Assembly (NCBI GenBank): GCA_029204225.1
Contig: CM055096.1
Location: 1,398,859 to 1,462,858, forward strand
Direction of reading: 5' to 3'
From: Diphasiastrum complanatum
Taxonomy: Eukaryota; Streptophyta; Lycopodiopsida; Lycopodiales; Lycopodiaceae
DNA length: 64,000 nucleotides
Shown here: positions 51,161-60,937 of the stretch, in pieces
Layout of the letters: each line of letters begins with the position of its first letter
Position numbering within the stretch: position 1 is the first letter of the stretch
Notes under the pieces: generated by a model
Databases searched by the model: none
Told to the model about the DNA's origin: nothing
The model's input: the letters and a program-made list of their open reading frames with translations, nothing else
Translations under genes and position numbers: made by a program

Positions 51161-51190
51161 TGGTATCATTCATTCCTTTATCAGAGCTTC
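51161..51190 (+). other. Primer-binding site split by a 15-bp insertion
   Basis: TGGTATCA, then TTCATTCCTTTATCA, then GAGCTTC. Removing the 15 bases gives the usual TGGTATCAGAGCTTC. The inserted bases resemble the neighbouring GTATCATTCATCCCC, so local duplication is likely. The PBS is inactive. Confidence 0.8.
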
Positions 51191-51299
51191 TATAGAGCTT
51201 ATAATATCAAAAAGACTATTCTGATAAAGAGTAGACACTTGTTATAGTTGTTTCTAGTCATACAATTTACATATGCATATGCTCATCTTGAAGTTCCAA

Positions 51300-51759
51300 A
51301 TGGATTCGCAACCACAGTCTACTATAATGGTAGACAAACTTGATGGTTTGAACTACCACTTATGTAAATTCAAATGAGAGTAGCTATGATGGCCAAAGAA
51401 CTATGGGAAATAGTCACTAGAATCGAACTGATTCCCGATGTCGACGAGCATGTCATTTCCAAGTGGAAGCTCAGGGATGGCAAGGTGTTTGTCTTGATCA
51501 CCCTTAACAGCTCCGACACACAGATTGGCCATATCAGACAAGTCCAATCTTCGCAAAAAGCTGCATTTGAGGAGAAAGTTCTTCTACTTTCTGCATGGAT
51601 TGTCCAAATAGATACCAAATGTATTGTATGTTCCGAATCTGACAAAAAAAATTTGGCAGTCAGTCGTATTACTGATCTAGGACATAAGGTAGAGTTTGAG
51701 ATAGATTCATGTAAGATCCTTGACAAATGTAAGAGTCCTTGCACTCAAAAAGAAGGAAG
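51300..51759 (+). pseudogene. Copia gag fused to pre-integrase segment
   Basis: Starts MDSQPQSTIMVDKLDGLNYH, shifts frame, and reads MRVAMMAKELWEIVTRIE and IGHIRQVQSSQKAA of gag. Then a deletion joins it to KKNLAVSRITDLGHKVEFEI, a protease/pre-integrase segment. The protease active site is missing. It ends at an LTR start at 51760. Confidence 0.75.
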
Positions 51760-51860
51760 TGTGAAAGATTCAACTAGATTGATCATATTTGCTACATTTC
51801 TATATTTGGCAAATTAGGGCCAACTTTGTTTTAGACTTAGGGTTTTGTAGAATACCTCAA
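51760..51860 (+). repeat. Family 2 Copia LTR start fragment
   Basis: TGTGAAAGATTCAACTAG, then TATTTGGCA and TTTTAGACTTAG, matches the start of the 650-bp LTR of the nested element (17096 leftwards on the minus strand). A purine run AAAAAGAAGGAAG precedes it, like a polypurine tract. Interrupted after ~100 bp. Confidence 0.82.
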
Positions 51861-52640
51861 CAGACAAGTCTCAGTTCTACCACAAAGTGCACAGTACTCA
51901 AATTGACAAAGGTTAAGAAACTCGAAACTCGAACAATTTGCGAAACACGAACTCGAACAATTCGCGAAACTGAGAAGCTTGAACACGAACTCAAACAATT
52001 CACGAAATTGAGAAGCTTGAACACAAAACTTGAACAAATAATTGTCATGAAACTGTTGCAATTCTTATTCAATTTTGAAGCTCGAAGCTCGAAATTATCG
52101 TGAACTCAAAATATTTGCAAATTTGTCTCAAAAGATCAAGAAGACTGTCGCGTAGCAGAAACTGTCAAAGATACTGTCGTGGATAAAATATTGTCGCGAA
52201 TCTTTTGAAGAACAGCAAATCTGTCATGAACATAGATCACTCAAGAATCTTTCAAGAATCTATCATGAATCTTTTGAGAACAGTAAATCTGTCATGAACA
52301 AAGAATCATTCAAGAATCTATCGCAAATCTATCGTGAATCTGTCATGAATTTTTCGAGAACCTTTTGACTCTGAGAAACCAGAACGTTGTTGAATATCAA
52401 CCGTCAAAACAAATGGATCCTGTTACAGAAGGAAAAAGGCCAAAGGAGCTATCCTATAACAATATAAATACATGTGCACTTATTGTAATAAGACACTCTC
52501 TCAGATTTAAGCTCAGACTCAGACTCAAAATTATAAAGATGTGTACTTTGATCAAAGTTTCAGTCATATATCTGATTATCTAATTGTCTATTGCATTCAC
52601 GCATATATTTCCAATTTTCACACTCATATTTCCGCATGCA
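51861..52640 (+). repeat. LTR-like segment with short repeated words
   Basis: Contains arrays of CGAACAATTCGCGAAA / GAAGCTTGAACACGAACTC (51915-52040) and of CAAGAATCTATCGTGAATCTGTCATGAAT (52200-52360), then a TATAAATA box at 52463-52470. This is the layout of a Copia U3-R region. The ends are uncertain. Confidence 0.6.
52463..52470 (+). promoter_or_regulatory. Probable LTR TATA box
   Basis: TATAAATA about 100 bp after the repeated-word array, as in the other LTRs of the window. Confidence 0.5.
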
Positions 52641-52737
52641 TAATTTAATCATAGTAAAACTGCTCTATTAGTACATAGATAAGATTCAGACATGATTAAA
52701 AACGCTGATATTGGTTTGATAAGGGGCATCGAAAATG

Positions 52738-52884
52738 CAATGTCAAAGGAAAAACAACTTAGCTATTTTCTTCGCGCCCTCCCCAGGTCATTCCACACAA
52801 CTCGAACTTTATTGGCAAAAGATTCGACAATGACACTTCAAAAGCGATAGACAGAGTCAAAGAGGAAGTAGAAGCACATGAACA
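52738..52884 (+). pseudogene. Copia family 1 gag fragment
   Basis: Reads MSKEKQLSYFLRALPRSFHT then TRTLLAKDSTMTLQK and, shifted, EEVEAHEH, matching the gag at 13060-13170 and 16300-16440. Confidence 0.85.
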
Positions 52885-52995
52885 TCAAATTTTCAACATT
52901 TGCATGTAGATTTAGAATAGTCAATTTTTTGTGATATTGTCAAAACCCTAATTTTGATTGGATCCCTAGATAGTGAGGTTGCTGGACTTCATTTC
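52885..52995 (+). repeat. Family 2 Copia leader fragment
   Basis: Nearly identical to the complement of 20630-20720 (shared GTAGATTT(A/G)GAATAGTCAAT and CCCTAATTTTGATTGGATC). It is the 5' leader of family 2, so together with 51760-51860 it brackets ~1 kb of other sequence. Confidence 0.85.
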
Positions 52996-52999
52996 GAGG

Positions 53000-53640
53000 G
53001 TAGTGGTGTCGAGGGGGTTAGAAGAGGAGGAAGGAAAAAGATAATGTTGGGAGCTGGTACCACCAGAGCCCGATGGATTGGTTGGTGCTTGAGCTCCTTG
53101 CCCTAGGGGTTGGCCTTGAAAGGATGAGCCTTGAGTAGCAGGAGGAGGCTGCTAGAATCTTGCTTCATCTCCACCATCTGCTCCATCAAAGTGGTGCCTA
53201 GAATTATGGAACTGGATTGCTCTGCATGGACAGACGACATTGACTAGGCAACTGCTTTTAGCCTCTCTTCTAGGGTGGCGATATGCTGGTTAAGGGCATC
53301 GACAGAAGCAATGTATGATTACTATAGTTTGGTGTGATGCTCCATTGTGGCTTTCAGTTTTTGTGCTAGCGTTTTATAGGCCACCAACTATTCATGAGTT
53401 CCCTCATGAATAGCTGGTGGTGCGAAATCATTGAAATCCACCAATTCCAATTGTTCCTTCATAGCGGAACGTGCAACTTGTGCATCTACTACGGCCTCGT
53501 CCCTTTCTTTTGTGATGTTATCAATGGCCATCTGCATGTTGGATACCTTCAGTTGGAGCTAGTTCTGGAGGTGGAGGAGCATTTGTTGATGTTGCTGATT
53601 ATATGTGATGAGGTTTTGGATCTGCAGTTGTTGTTGTTTG
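53000..53640 (-). pseudogene. Coiled-coil ORF, minus strand (retroelement-associated)
   Basis: With a few stops, the minus strand reads RDEAVVDAQVARSAMKEQLE, VDFNDFAPPAIHEGT, LVAYKTLAQKLKATMEHHTK and ALNQHIATLEERLKAVA: helices with heptad spacing, then proline-rich sequence. No domain is recognised. It resembles in style the coiled-coil end of the ORF at 47767-49700 and may come from a similar gypsy in the other orientation. Confidence 0.45.
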
Positions 53641-54870
53641 TTAGCTAATCAAACGACAGTTCATCCTAAGGGGATAATGGAAGATATACTTGTCAAGATT
53701 GCTGGAGTTCAGTTTGTCATTACTTTTTTAGTAATGGAGTTGCTTGCATGTAATGTTTATCATGTCTTATTGGGATATCCATGGTTATGAGTTGTGCAAG
53801 TAATTCATAATTGGGGCACTAGAAAAATTAATGTCGAGAATCGTGAGCGTGCAACCAAAGTTGATCCAAACACTTGGAAAATCACGCCAGTTGTCCAAAA
53901 AGGGGAGGCTAATTCATCAACAATGGATCATACCTATGATTGACAACTAAAAACTTTGGGAGTTCATTATGACTCTCAAACTGATATTGTCACGCCTTGA
54001 GTTATGATGAGAATGCAGAACTTACTGATGAGCAAATTTTAAATCACATGGATCCTACAGGGTTTGGAGTTCGTGATATTCTAGATGAGTCAACAATAAA
54101 ACCGCCGAAAGTAGCTATATTGAAGGAGGGAAACACTAGAGGACCAATGATGAAGAAACAAGCAAAGCAACACTATAATGGTCTTGAAATGGAAAAAATC
54201 ACCACAAAAAATTGTTCCTAAAGATGTACCGCCTTTATTGGATAAAGGTAAAGGAAAGATCAAGGATATTTCTTCAATCTAGAGTTCTCGCAAGACATCA
54301 CCATATAGGAAATCATCACCTTCTAAGAAGACCACATCTTCTAGAAAGTCATCACCTCTTTGAACGATTTCTGCCAAGAAGGGTAAACAAAGAGCCAAGA
54401 TCAATCCTTTAGAAAAAGAACAATCAGATGAAGTACATCATGATATTCAGAGCATTTCAAATGCTATACCTTGGATGATGTTATTATTATATTGCCGAAA
54501 GCTCATCATGAACCTGAGGAGCATGTGCCAAAAATGAAAGAGGTTTGCGATGGACCCGAAGAGATCTTTCAAGATGGAATGCAACTTACTCCAGAGCAGT
54601 TTCTAGCGGTAAGGAAATTGTTGATTAAGTATCAAGATTGTTTTTCTTGGACTTATAAGGACTTAAAAGGATTTCCTACATCAATCATTGAAAATACCAT
54701 ACTTCTGATGCCTAATGCAGTTCCAAAAGTCACAAGATTCTACCGCTGTAATCCCAACGTTACTGATCTTATCAAGAAAGAGCCACAAAGATTACTAGAA
54801 GCAGACTTCTACTTACTCATTGAGTTGGGTTTTCCTAGCCAGATGTATTTCATATTGATTGATGTGCTTT
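53641..54870 (+). pseudogene. Ty3/Gypsy protease and RT start
   Basis: Starts at ANQTTVHPKGIMEDILVKIA and VYHVLLGYPWL, the C-terminal part of a gypsy protease. A Lys/Ser-rich linker with several stops follows, then LTPEQFLAVRKLLIKYQDCF, SWTYKDLKGFPTS and the start of the RT finger. It ends near 54870 before the YVDD box. The linker type fits Tat/Athila-like gypsies. Confidence 0.82.
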
Positions 54871-55166
54871 AAAGGTACCGTGCACGAATATCAGATATTG
54901 CAAAAACATCGTTTAAAATGGAATTCGTGATGTCAAGAAGTACAAAAGCTTTAGCGAGACTCCAATAACCAAAAGTGTATTTAGTCGTGTCTGTGCAACA
55001 AAGTAGAAACCAAATCACACACTTACACATAAAGACTCCTACATCTACTTTAGACCCATTAAAAAAGTGGAAGCGAAACCTCAATATCCGATAGTTGTTG
55101 CAGTTGTAGGATATGATGTCCATGGAATAAAATTGACACCATTCCAACATAGGAATGAAAAGACTC
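54871..55166. other. Unassigned sequence
   Basis: No gene or repeat recognised. A short direct repeat (AAAGACTCCTACAT(C/G)TACTTTAGACCC) occurs at 55031 and 55158, spanning the left edge of the SWIM fragment. Confidence 0.5.
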
Positions 55167-55514
55167 CTACATGTACTTTAGACCCCTACATGGCAAAGCA
55201 AAAATATGAAATAGCTGTTTGTAGTTGATAATTGGTTGGTGTATGAACATGTTGTTGATAGCATCAAGACCCTTCACCACCAAGTAGACGAAGTACATAT
55301 GTTTGCATGCGACAAATTTTTGCATAGCCATAGTTCTGCAAAAATCTTCGCATGTGCACGCTGGTTCTCTTGCAATTGTGACTTCATGCAACTTGCCTCT
55401 TTGAATGGACTCAAGGCTTTCAATAGTATAGATCTCTTTGTGCTCTGACGAAAGGCTAAAGAACAAAGCCATAAACCTGCATTCTTCCATTGGTGGTGAC
55501 AGAGAGCATGCCAA
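55167..55514 (-). pseudogene. SWIM zinc-finger protein fragment
   Basis: The frame contains ACTCEDFCRTMAMQKFVACK followed by HMYFVYLVVKG, which fits the SWIM pattern CxCxnCxH. Upstream residues (EIYTIESLESIQRGKLHEVT) match the usual beta-strand lead-in. SWIM fingers occur in plant transposase-derived (MULE/FAR1) proteins and in ubiquitin-related proteins. Only ~115 residues are open and no flanking domain is visible, so this is one exon or a captured or decayed fragment. An AG before 55475 on the minus strand could be a splice acceptor. Confidence 0.6.
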
Positions 55515-56166
55515 TCGCCCTAATTGTATCGAGGTCTTGCATAAGGCATTAATGTGACAACACTATTCAAAGGGACATCAATGCTAGTCAAAAAAAATAA
55601 ACCAATCCAGCATTAGGACAGTGCACACTAGGCTTGATCATGTACGTATGACCCCAATATCAAAATGATATTCCCCATAATGGTAGCAGTACTCTATCAA
55701 GTCAACATGCATATTGTTTTTCTATCAAAGGGCTTAAGTAATGCTTCTAGGTAAGAAGAATAGGAGACCCAGTCAATGAATTTAAAACATTCTTGGAAAA
55801 GTTAACAGTACTTAGATTTGGTTGTTCATTTTCAAATCCTATCAAAATTCATCCAAGTTGTGTTCCTTTTTTTTTTTTTTAACGGAGTAAATCTAGATGA
55901 GATAGAAAAAGGAAGACATCCTACACAAGGTATATTGTGAGGTGACGTGGGATGGATAGAATGGATGTCGTGGGATGGATAGAATTGGTGTGATTATTGT
56001 GGGATGGATAGAATCTATGTGTGGTGACATCATGGAATGAATAGAATTCGTAGAAGAATCTTTGTGAGTTGTTGTGATGAATAGAATCCAAAAAAATTAT
56101 AAATATGTGTATGATAAGTACACGTACTAAACAGTTAAAATATACCTCCAAAACCATGTTTGTACT
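55515..56166. other. Unassigned sequence left of Copia LTR
   Basis: Contains a T-run at 55868-55881 and a simple GGGATGGATAGAAT repeat (about 55949-56045, 4-5 copies). No gene recognised. Confidence 0.55.
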
Positions 56167-56984
56167 TGTCGCAAAACGATGGTCGTGAGCGTAGGGGAGG
56201 CTCAATTGCTCAGAGCGTAGGCGTGTAGGAACGAAAACGCAACAATCAGCAGTAGAAATATTCAAGTAGAAGAATTCATATAGTCTGCACAAATGAACGA
56301 CGCAGTAGTGAGACAAAAATTGCACTCTGATAAATTATCAACAGTGAGTACAATAGCTTGAAGTAATAACTTCAGCTTGCTGAGCGTGATAATGCTGGCT
56401 ACAGATAACTTTGATTGAAAAGAAATTCCAAAAATTAACACTTACATAGCTTGATTTAGCTAATATAAAAGATTTTAAAGAGGAGAAAATATCTTACAAG
56501 CCTTTAAGGCTATTTATGCCAGTCTTTGCATATGTACAAAAGTTGGTAACCGCCAACTGCCTTTGGGATATTTGTTTGTCCCAACTGTTTTTAGGGTTAC
56601 TCATAAGTTGGCGAAGTCGGTCAGCCAAAAATGTGGAGAAAAACGGAAAAAGTCCGATAAGGCGAAGGTACCTTAAAAATAATTTCTAAGGTATTCTGGC
56701 CACTTGGCTAGTGTGTTGTATTTTTTCCTAAGGAGCGAAAAAGCCGAAGGTGCCTTAACAATGATTTCTAAGGTATTCTGGCCACTTGGCCAATGTGTCA
56801 TATTTTTTACTAAGGAGCGAAAAAGACGAAAAAGACGAAGGTGCTTTAAAATGATTTCTAAGGCATAGAAAATCTCAAAGGGGGAAACAATGCGAAGGCC
56901 TAAAAATATGTTGTCAGCCTTCGGTTTTTCAGAATGCTCATTACTTGAACGATTTGTTTAAGACTGAGCATGAGAAATCTAACA
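56167..56984 (-). repeat. 3' LTR of Copia family 3
   Basis: 818 bp, TGTTAGATTTCTCATGC to TTGCGACA on the minus strand. Contains about 2.5 copies of an ~83-bp tandem unit at 56660-56862. A GGCATAAATAGCC word on the minus strand near 56515 is the likely TATA box. Confidence 0.92.
56660..56862. repeat. ~83-bp tandem repeat within LTR
   Basis: Units of the type GCGAAGGTGCCTTAA, ATGATTTCTAAGGTATTC, TGGCCACTTGGCCAATGTGT, CTAAGGAGCGAAAAAG. The other LTR has the same array at 61436-61645. Confidence 0.85.
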
Positions 56985-57000
56985 CTCTTCCTTAATGTGG
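56985..57000 (-). other. Polypurine tract of Copia family 3
   Basis: The minus strand reads ACATTAAGGAAGAG just before TGTTAGATTTC of the 3' LTR. Confidence 0.78.
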
Positions 57001-57003
57001 ATC

Positions 57004-57511
57004 CTAAAAAACTTTGATCTTCATATTTAACATATCGTTAAATCTGAGATGTTGCTCTTTTGATAGAGCCTTTGTGAAGTAATCTGCTGCCATGTAATTT
57101 GTTCTACAAGAAATCAATACTACTTCCTTACTGTGCACTTTCTCTCTAAGATAGTGGTACTTGATTTCTATATGTTTGCTTCGAGAGTGAAATCTCGGAT
57201 TGAGAGATAGCGCTATTGTGCTTTGATTGTCACAATAGATTGTTTGTAGGAAGTGGTTGTGCAAGATTGAGGTCTGCAAGCAGTTGCCTAAGCCAGATCG
57301 CCTCTTTGATTGCATTTGTGGCAGCTATGTATTTGGATTCTGTTGATGATAATGCAAACTGAGGTCTGCTTCCCACCGGCTGTTCCATGAGATTGGGCCT
57401 TGTTTGTATAAAAATACAAACCCAAAAGTTGATTTTCTGGTGTCGACATCTTCCTGCCCAATCTGCATCTGTGTAGGCTTCAAGGATATTGGCAGTTTGG
57501 CTGCCCTCCAT
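57004..57511 (-). pseudogene. Copia RNase H (family 3)
   Basis: Reads EAYTDADWAGRCRHQK, FALSSTESKYIAATNAIKEA, DNQSTIALSLNPRFHSRSKH and ADYFTKALSKEQHL, in two frames with a shift near 57260. The EAEY motif reads ESKY, so a catalytic Glu is lost. Confidence 0.9.
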
Positions 57512-57614
57512 AGCAGATGCTGAGAGTTGTTGTTGCTTGAATGTACTTCAATGTACCTTTGTTAGCGCTTTCGAATGAGCTATGCTTGGATTTGACAAGA
57601 ACTGGTTGAGTGTA

Positions 57615-58400
57615 CTAATCGAATATGCAAGGTTTGGTCGCGTTGCAGGTCATTTCGTACATCACTGAGCCGATGATGGATTGAAGCGGGTAGCGCTTTA
57701 TCTCCTCCTTTTCTACCTCAGTTTGAGGAGACTGTTCCTTTGATAGCTTTAGTCCAGGGTCGAGTGGAAAGAGACTGGCTTTGTAGTTGGCCATTCCATA
57801 CCTTTTCAGCACGTTGTTGAGATATCGTTGCTGACTGATGAAGATTAGTCTGCTGGGTTGATCTCGTTGAATTTGGATTCCGAGACAATAGTGGGATGGA
57901 CCCATGTCAGTCATCTTGTATTCTTGGGCCAAACATGCATTTTGTATCCTTCATTAGATCCAGATTATTACTAAATAAGAGTGTATCATCTACGTAGAGA
58001 GTGATGATGATGAAGTATTCTGATACATATTTGAAGTAAACATTCGAGTCTGCTAAGTTTGGAATAAAACCATTTTCTATCAGAAATGCATTGATCTTCT
58101 GGAACCAGAAATTTGGGTAACTGTTTCAGCCCATAGAGCGCCTTGTGAATCCTGCATACAAGGTGTTGTTACTTGCCGTTGAGTTCGTATCCCTCTGGCT
58201 GTGTCATATAGATTTTCTCTTTGATGGTTCCATTGAGAAAAGCGGTCCTGGGACATCCATTTGATGAACTTCGAGATCTGCTGCTGCTGCAAAGGAGAGG
58301 AGTAGGTGGATTGAAGCATGTTTGATGACTGGGTTGAAGGTTTCTGAATAATTCAATCTAGAATCTGGAAAAAAGCCTTTGGCGGACTAGCCTGGCCTTG
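57615..58400 (-). pseudogene. Copia reverse transcriptase (family 3)
   Basis: One frame reads YKMTDMGPSHYCLGIQIQRD and QQRYLNNVLKRYGMANYKAS, the RT end. Further upstream, degraded pieces correspond to the early palm and LYGLKQ region near 58110-58140. The YVDD box region near 57980-58000 reads through stops. Confidence 0.85.
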
Positions 58401-58449
58401 TACGATTTGGCCTTCCTTCAGCATCGTACTTTGCCTTGAATATCCATTT

Positions 58450-59560
58450 GAATGGAATTGGTTTCCGATCCTTTGGGTAGCTCAGTGAGTGTGCATGTTT
58501 GATTCTCCATAAGAGAATTGAATTCGGTGTCCATTTGCTACTTTCCACTGGTCAGCATCAGGAGTAGACATCGCCTCATCAACTGTAGTTTGGTTCTCTG
58601 CACAAAGTAACAGGCCGGATCATCCATAAATCTGGATGGAGGCTGTCTGGACTTGTTTGACCTTATGGTTGAAACTTTGGTCCTCTGATGTGGGTTGACT
58701 CATTGAGATTCTGATTTAGTGTCCGAGTCAGCGGCGAGATTCTGCAGTTGAATCTCTAGATCAGAATTGACTGGTTGTTCGATCTGTAAGTCAAAATTAT
58801 CAGCAGCTTTGTGATTTTTGGAATAGCCGATGAAAATCATTTTCTTGCTCTTGTCATCTAGTTTTCCTTCTTAGATCCTCAGGGATTTAAGCAAAAGTGA
58901 TGCATCCAAACACTCGAATATGTTTGAGTGATGGTTTTGATCCTGTCCACAGCCTCATAAGGTGTTTTGGCCATTTAGGGCTTTGGTGATGGATCGATTC
59001 TGTAAGTACCTCAGCTATAGTAACAGCTTCTGTCCAGAACTTCTTTGGAAGAGAGGCATGGCCATCATGCTCTTGGCACTTTCGATGAGTGTCCGGTTCT
59101 TCCGCTCAGCTACAACCATTGGACTGAGGTGAGTAGCTAGTTGTGTATTGTTGAAGTATCATGTTGGCCTTACAAAACTCCTTGAGTTTGTGGAGATGTA
59201 CTCTCCCCCCTCCATCTGTGCGTAGAGTCTTGATCTTCCTCTGGGTCTGGTTTTCTACAGACGCCTTAACTACATGAAGAACTTGAATGCTTCGGATTTG
59301 TTCTTCATAAAGTAGGTAGCAGTTCTTCGAGAGAAGTCGTCAATGAAGGTTAGGAAAATAGAGAGCTCCCCCTATGGAAGCAATCTTCATCGAGCCAACA
59401 AATGTTGCTATGGACAAAGGTCAAGCAAGCCCTTGGATGTATGATCTGAGTTTGAACTGAAGGACTTCTAGCAAGCTTGTTGATAATACAACTTTCACAT
59501 GGAAAAGTTGGCTTGCTGACTGAAGGCAGGTCTGCACTAGAATCTGAGCTAACATTACTA
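58450..59560 (-). pseudogene. Copia integrase (family 3)
   Basis: Degraded frames show GGEYISTNSRSF and SPMVVAERKNR near 59200-59100 (canonical PQ.NG...ERKN) and SFFIGYSK-type C-terminal sequence near 58830. Several stops and shifts. Confidence 0.82.
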
Positions 59561-59567
59561 TGTGTAG

Positions 59568-59882
59568 TTAAGATGGCCTAGTATGAAATGCCACATACAT
59601 ATCAGTTGATTCAGAAGTGGCTGTGTGAAGAGCTTGACAGTTAGGAAGTAGGGCTAGAACCTTTTGAGACTTGTCAAGAATTGGTGCAGCCTTCTGTATC
59701 AAATTTGACCCCCAACCCTCATTGTTCCTCTCACTTCGATTGAATGTGATGAGTTGTCTCCAAGTTTCACAACTCGAGAGTGGGTGAATGCTTGTAATCT
59801 TTGAACCAGTCGCGATGTGAGTGATGTGTTGTGTAGCTTCGGAGTCTAGATACCAGGAATTGATATCCTGTTGGTTCCTCAA
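59568..59882 (-). pseudogene. Copia protease (family 3)
   Basis: Reads NSWYLDSEATQHITHIATGS. The active-site triad should be D-S/T-G; here Gly is Glu, the same change as in the family 2 element at 18836-20391. Confidence 0.88.
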
Positions 59883-59902
59883 CTTTGGTCATGAAAGCTA
59901 CG

Positions 59903-60794
59903 TCATCTTCTTCTTCTTCTTGTGATTTGAGTGACTGGTTGTAGCACTATGTGCTTGTTGGTTGGAACTGCTTCTTCTTTTTGTTGTTGTACTTCAAAGT
60001 TTGGCAATCCTTTGATTTTGTGACCAGTCCTCTTACAATATCTGCAGAAAGTTTCTGCACAGGTTGGAATGATGAAGAGCTTGAATTCGATCCTGAATCG
60101 AAATTTGGTCCAGGACTGCATGTTGTTCTTTTTGTCAATAGAACCTGACTTTGTAGATCTCTTGGATCTAAACTTCTGATTTTTTGTATACAGAGCTTGA
60201 GAATCCGATCTTGAGCCTGAGGAGGATGCTGATCTTCTGATCTCCTCTTGTAGGAGCAACGAGATTACTCTTGATAGAGTGAGGTGCTCCTGGGTAGAAA
60301 TTGTCATTACCCAATTTTTGTAGGCTTCAGGTAGACTCGATAATAGGTCATTATTGCATTGACGAAATCTTCTATGACTGAAAGCCTGTTGCAGTCATCC
60401 GCTCCATAAGGATTTTGAAAGTGACGAGTGGCTTGAAACACTATCTGCTTCAGACATTCTGAGCTTGAAGAATTCTTTTCCCTTAGATGGAACTTGGATG
60501 TAACATCTCTAATGTCGTAGAGAGTTGTTAGGATGTCCCATGCATCCTTAGTTGTCTAAGCAGTACGTATGTGGCTGATCTGAGTGTCCTTGATGTTGAG
60601 GGTGATCATGGCAAATGTTTTGCCATCTTTTAATCTCCACTTGGTGATGACTGCTGCATCACCTTCTGGTTTGAGTTCTGTGCCATCAACGATGTTCCAC
60701 AGTTCTTTGGCTAGAATTATAACCTTCATCTCCAGAGATGGTATTTATCTCCATCGAGTTTGTCAATGAGAGATGAACTGGATGACAGATCCAT
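59903..60794 (-). pseudogene. Copia gag (family 3) with damaged zinc knuckle
   Basis: Likely start ATG 60794 (MDLSSSSSLIDKLDGDKYHL), quickly broken by stops. The later open part reads TLSRVISLLLQEEIRR and the knuckle CRYCKRTGHKIKGLPNF, where the final Cys (normally DCPNF) is Leu. Confidence 0.88.
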
Positions 60795-60925
60795 TCTGGT
60801 TGGACTAGATTGTTGGTAGAAACAACGATTGTCTGAATACTGTTGGTTGTGCGTTTGCTTGAAAGTCATCTTGATAGAAACAAGAATGATAATCCACAGT
60901 AGAAATGCAGATTACTAAAATGCCT

Positions 60926-60937
60926 GCTCTGATACCA
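60926..60937 (-). other. Primer-binding site of Copia family 3
   Basis: The minus strand reads TGGTATCAGAGC immediately after the LTR end TTGCGACA. Confidence 0.93.
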
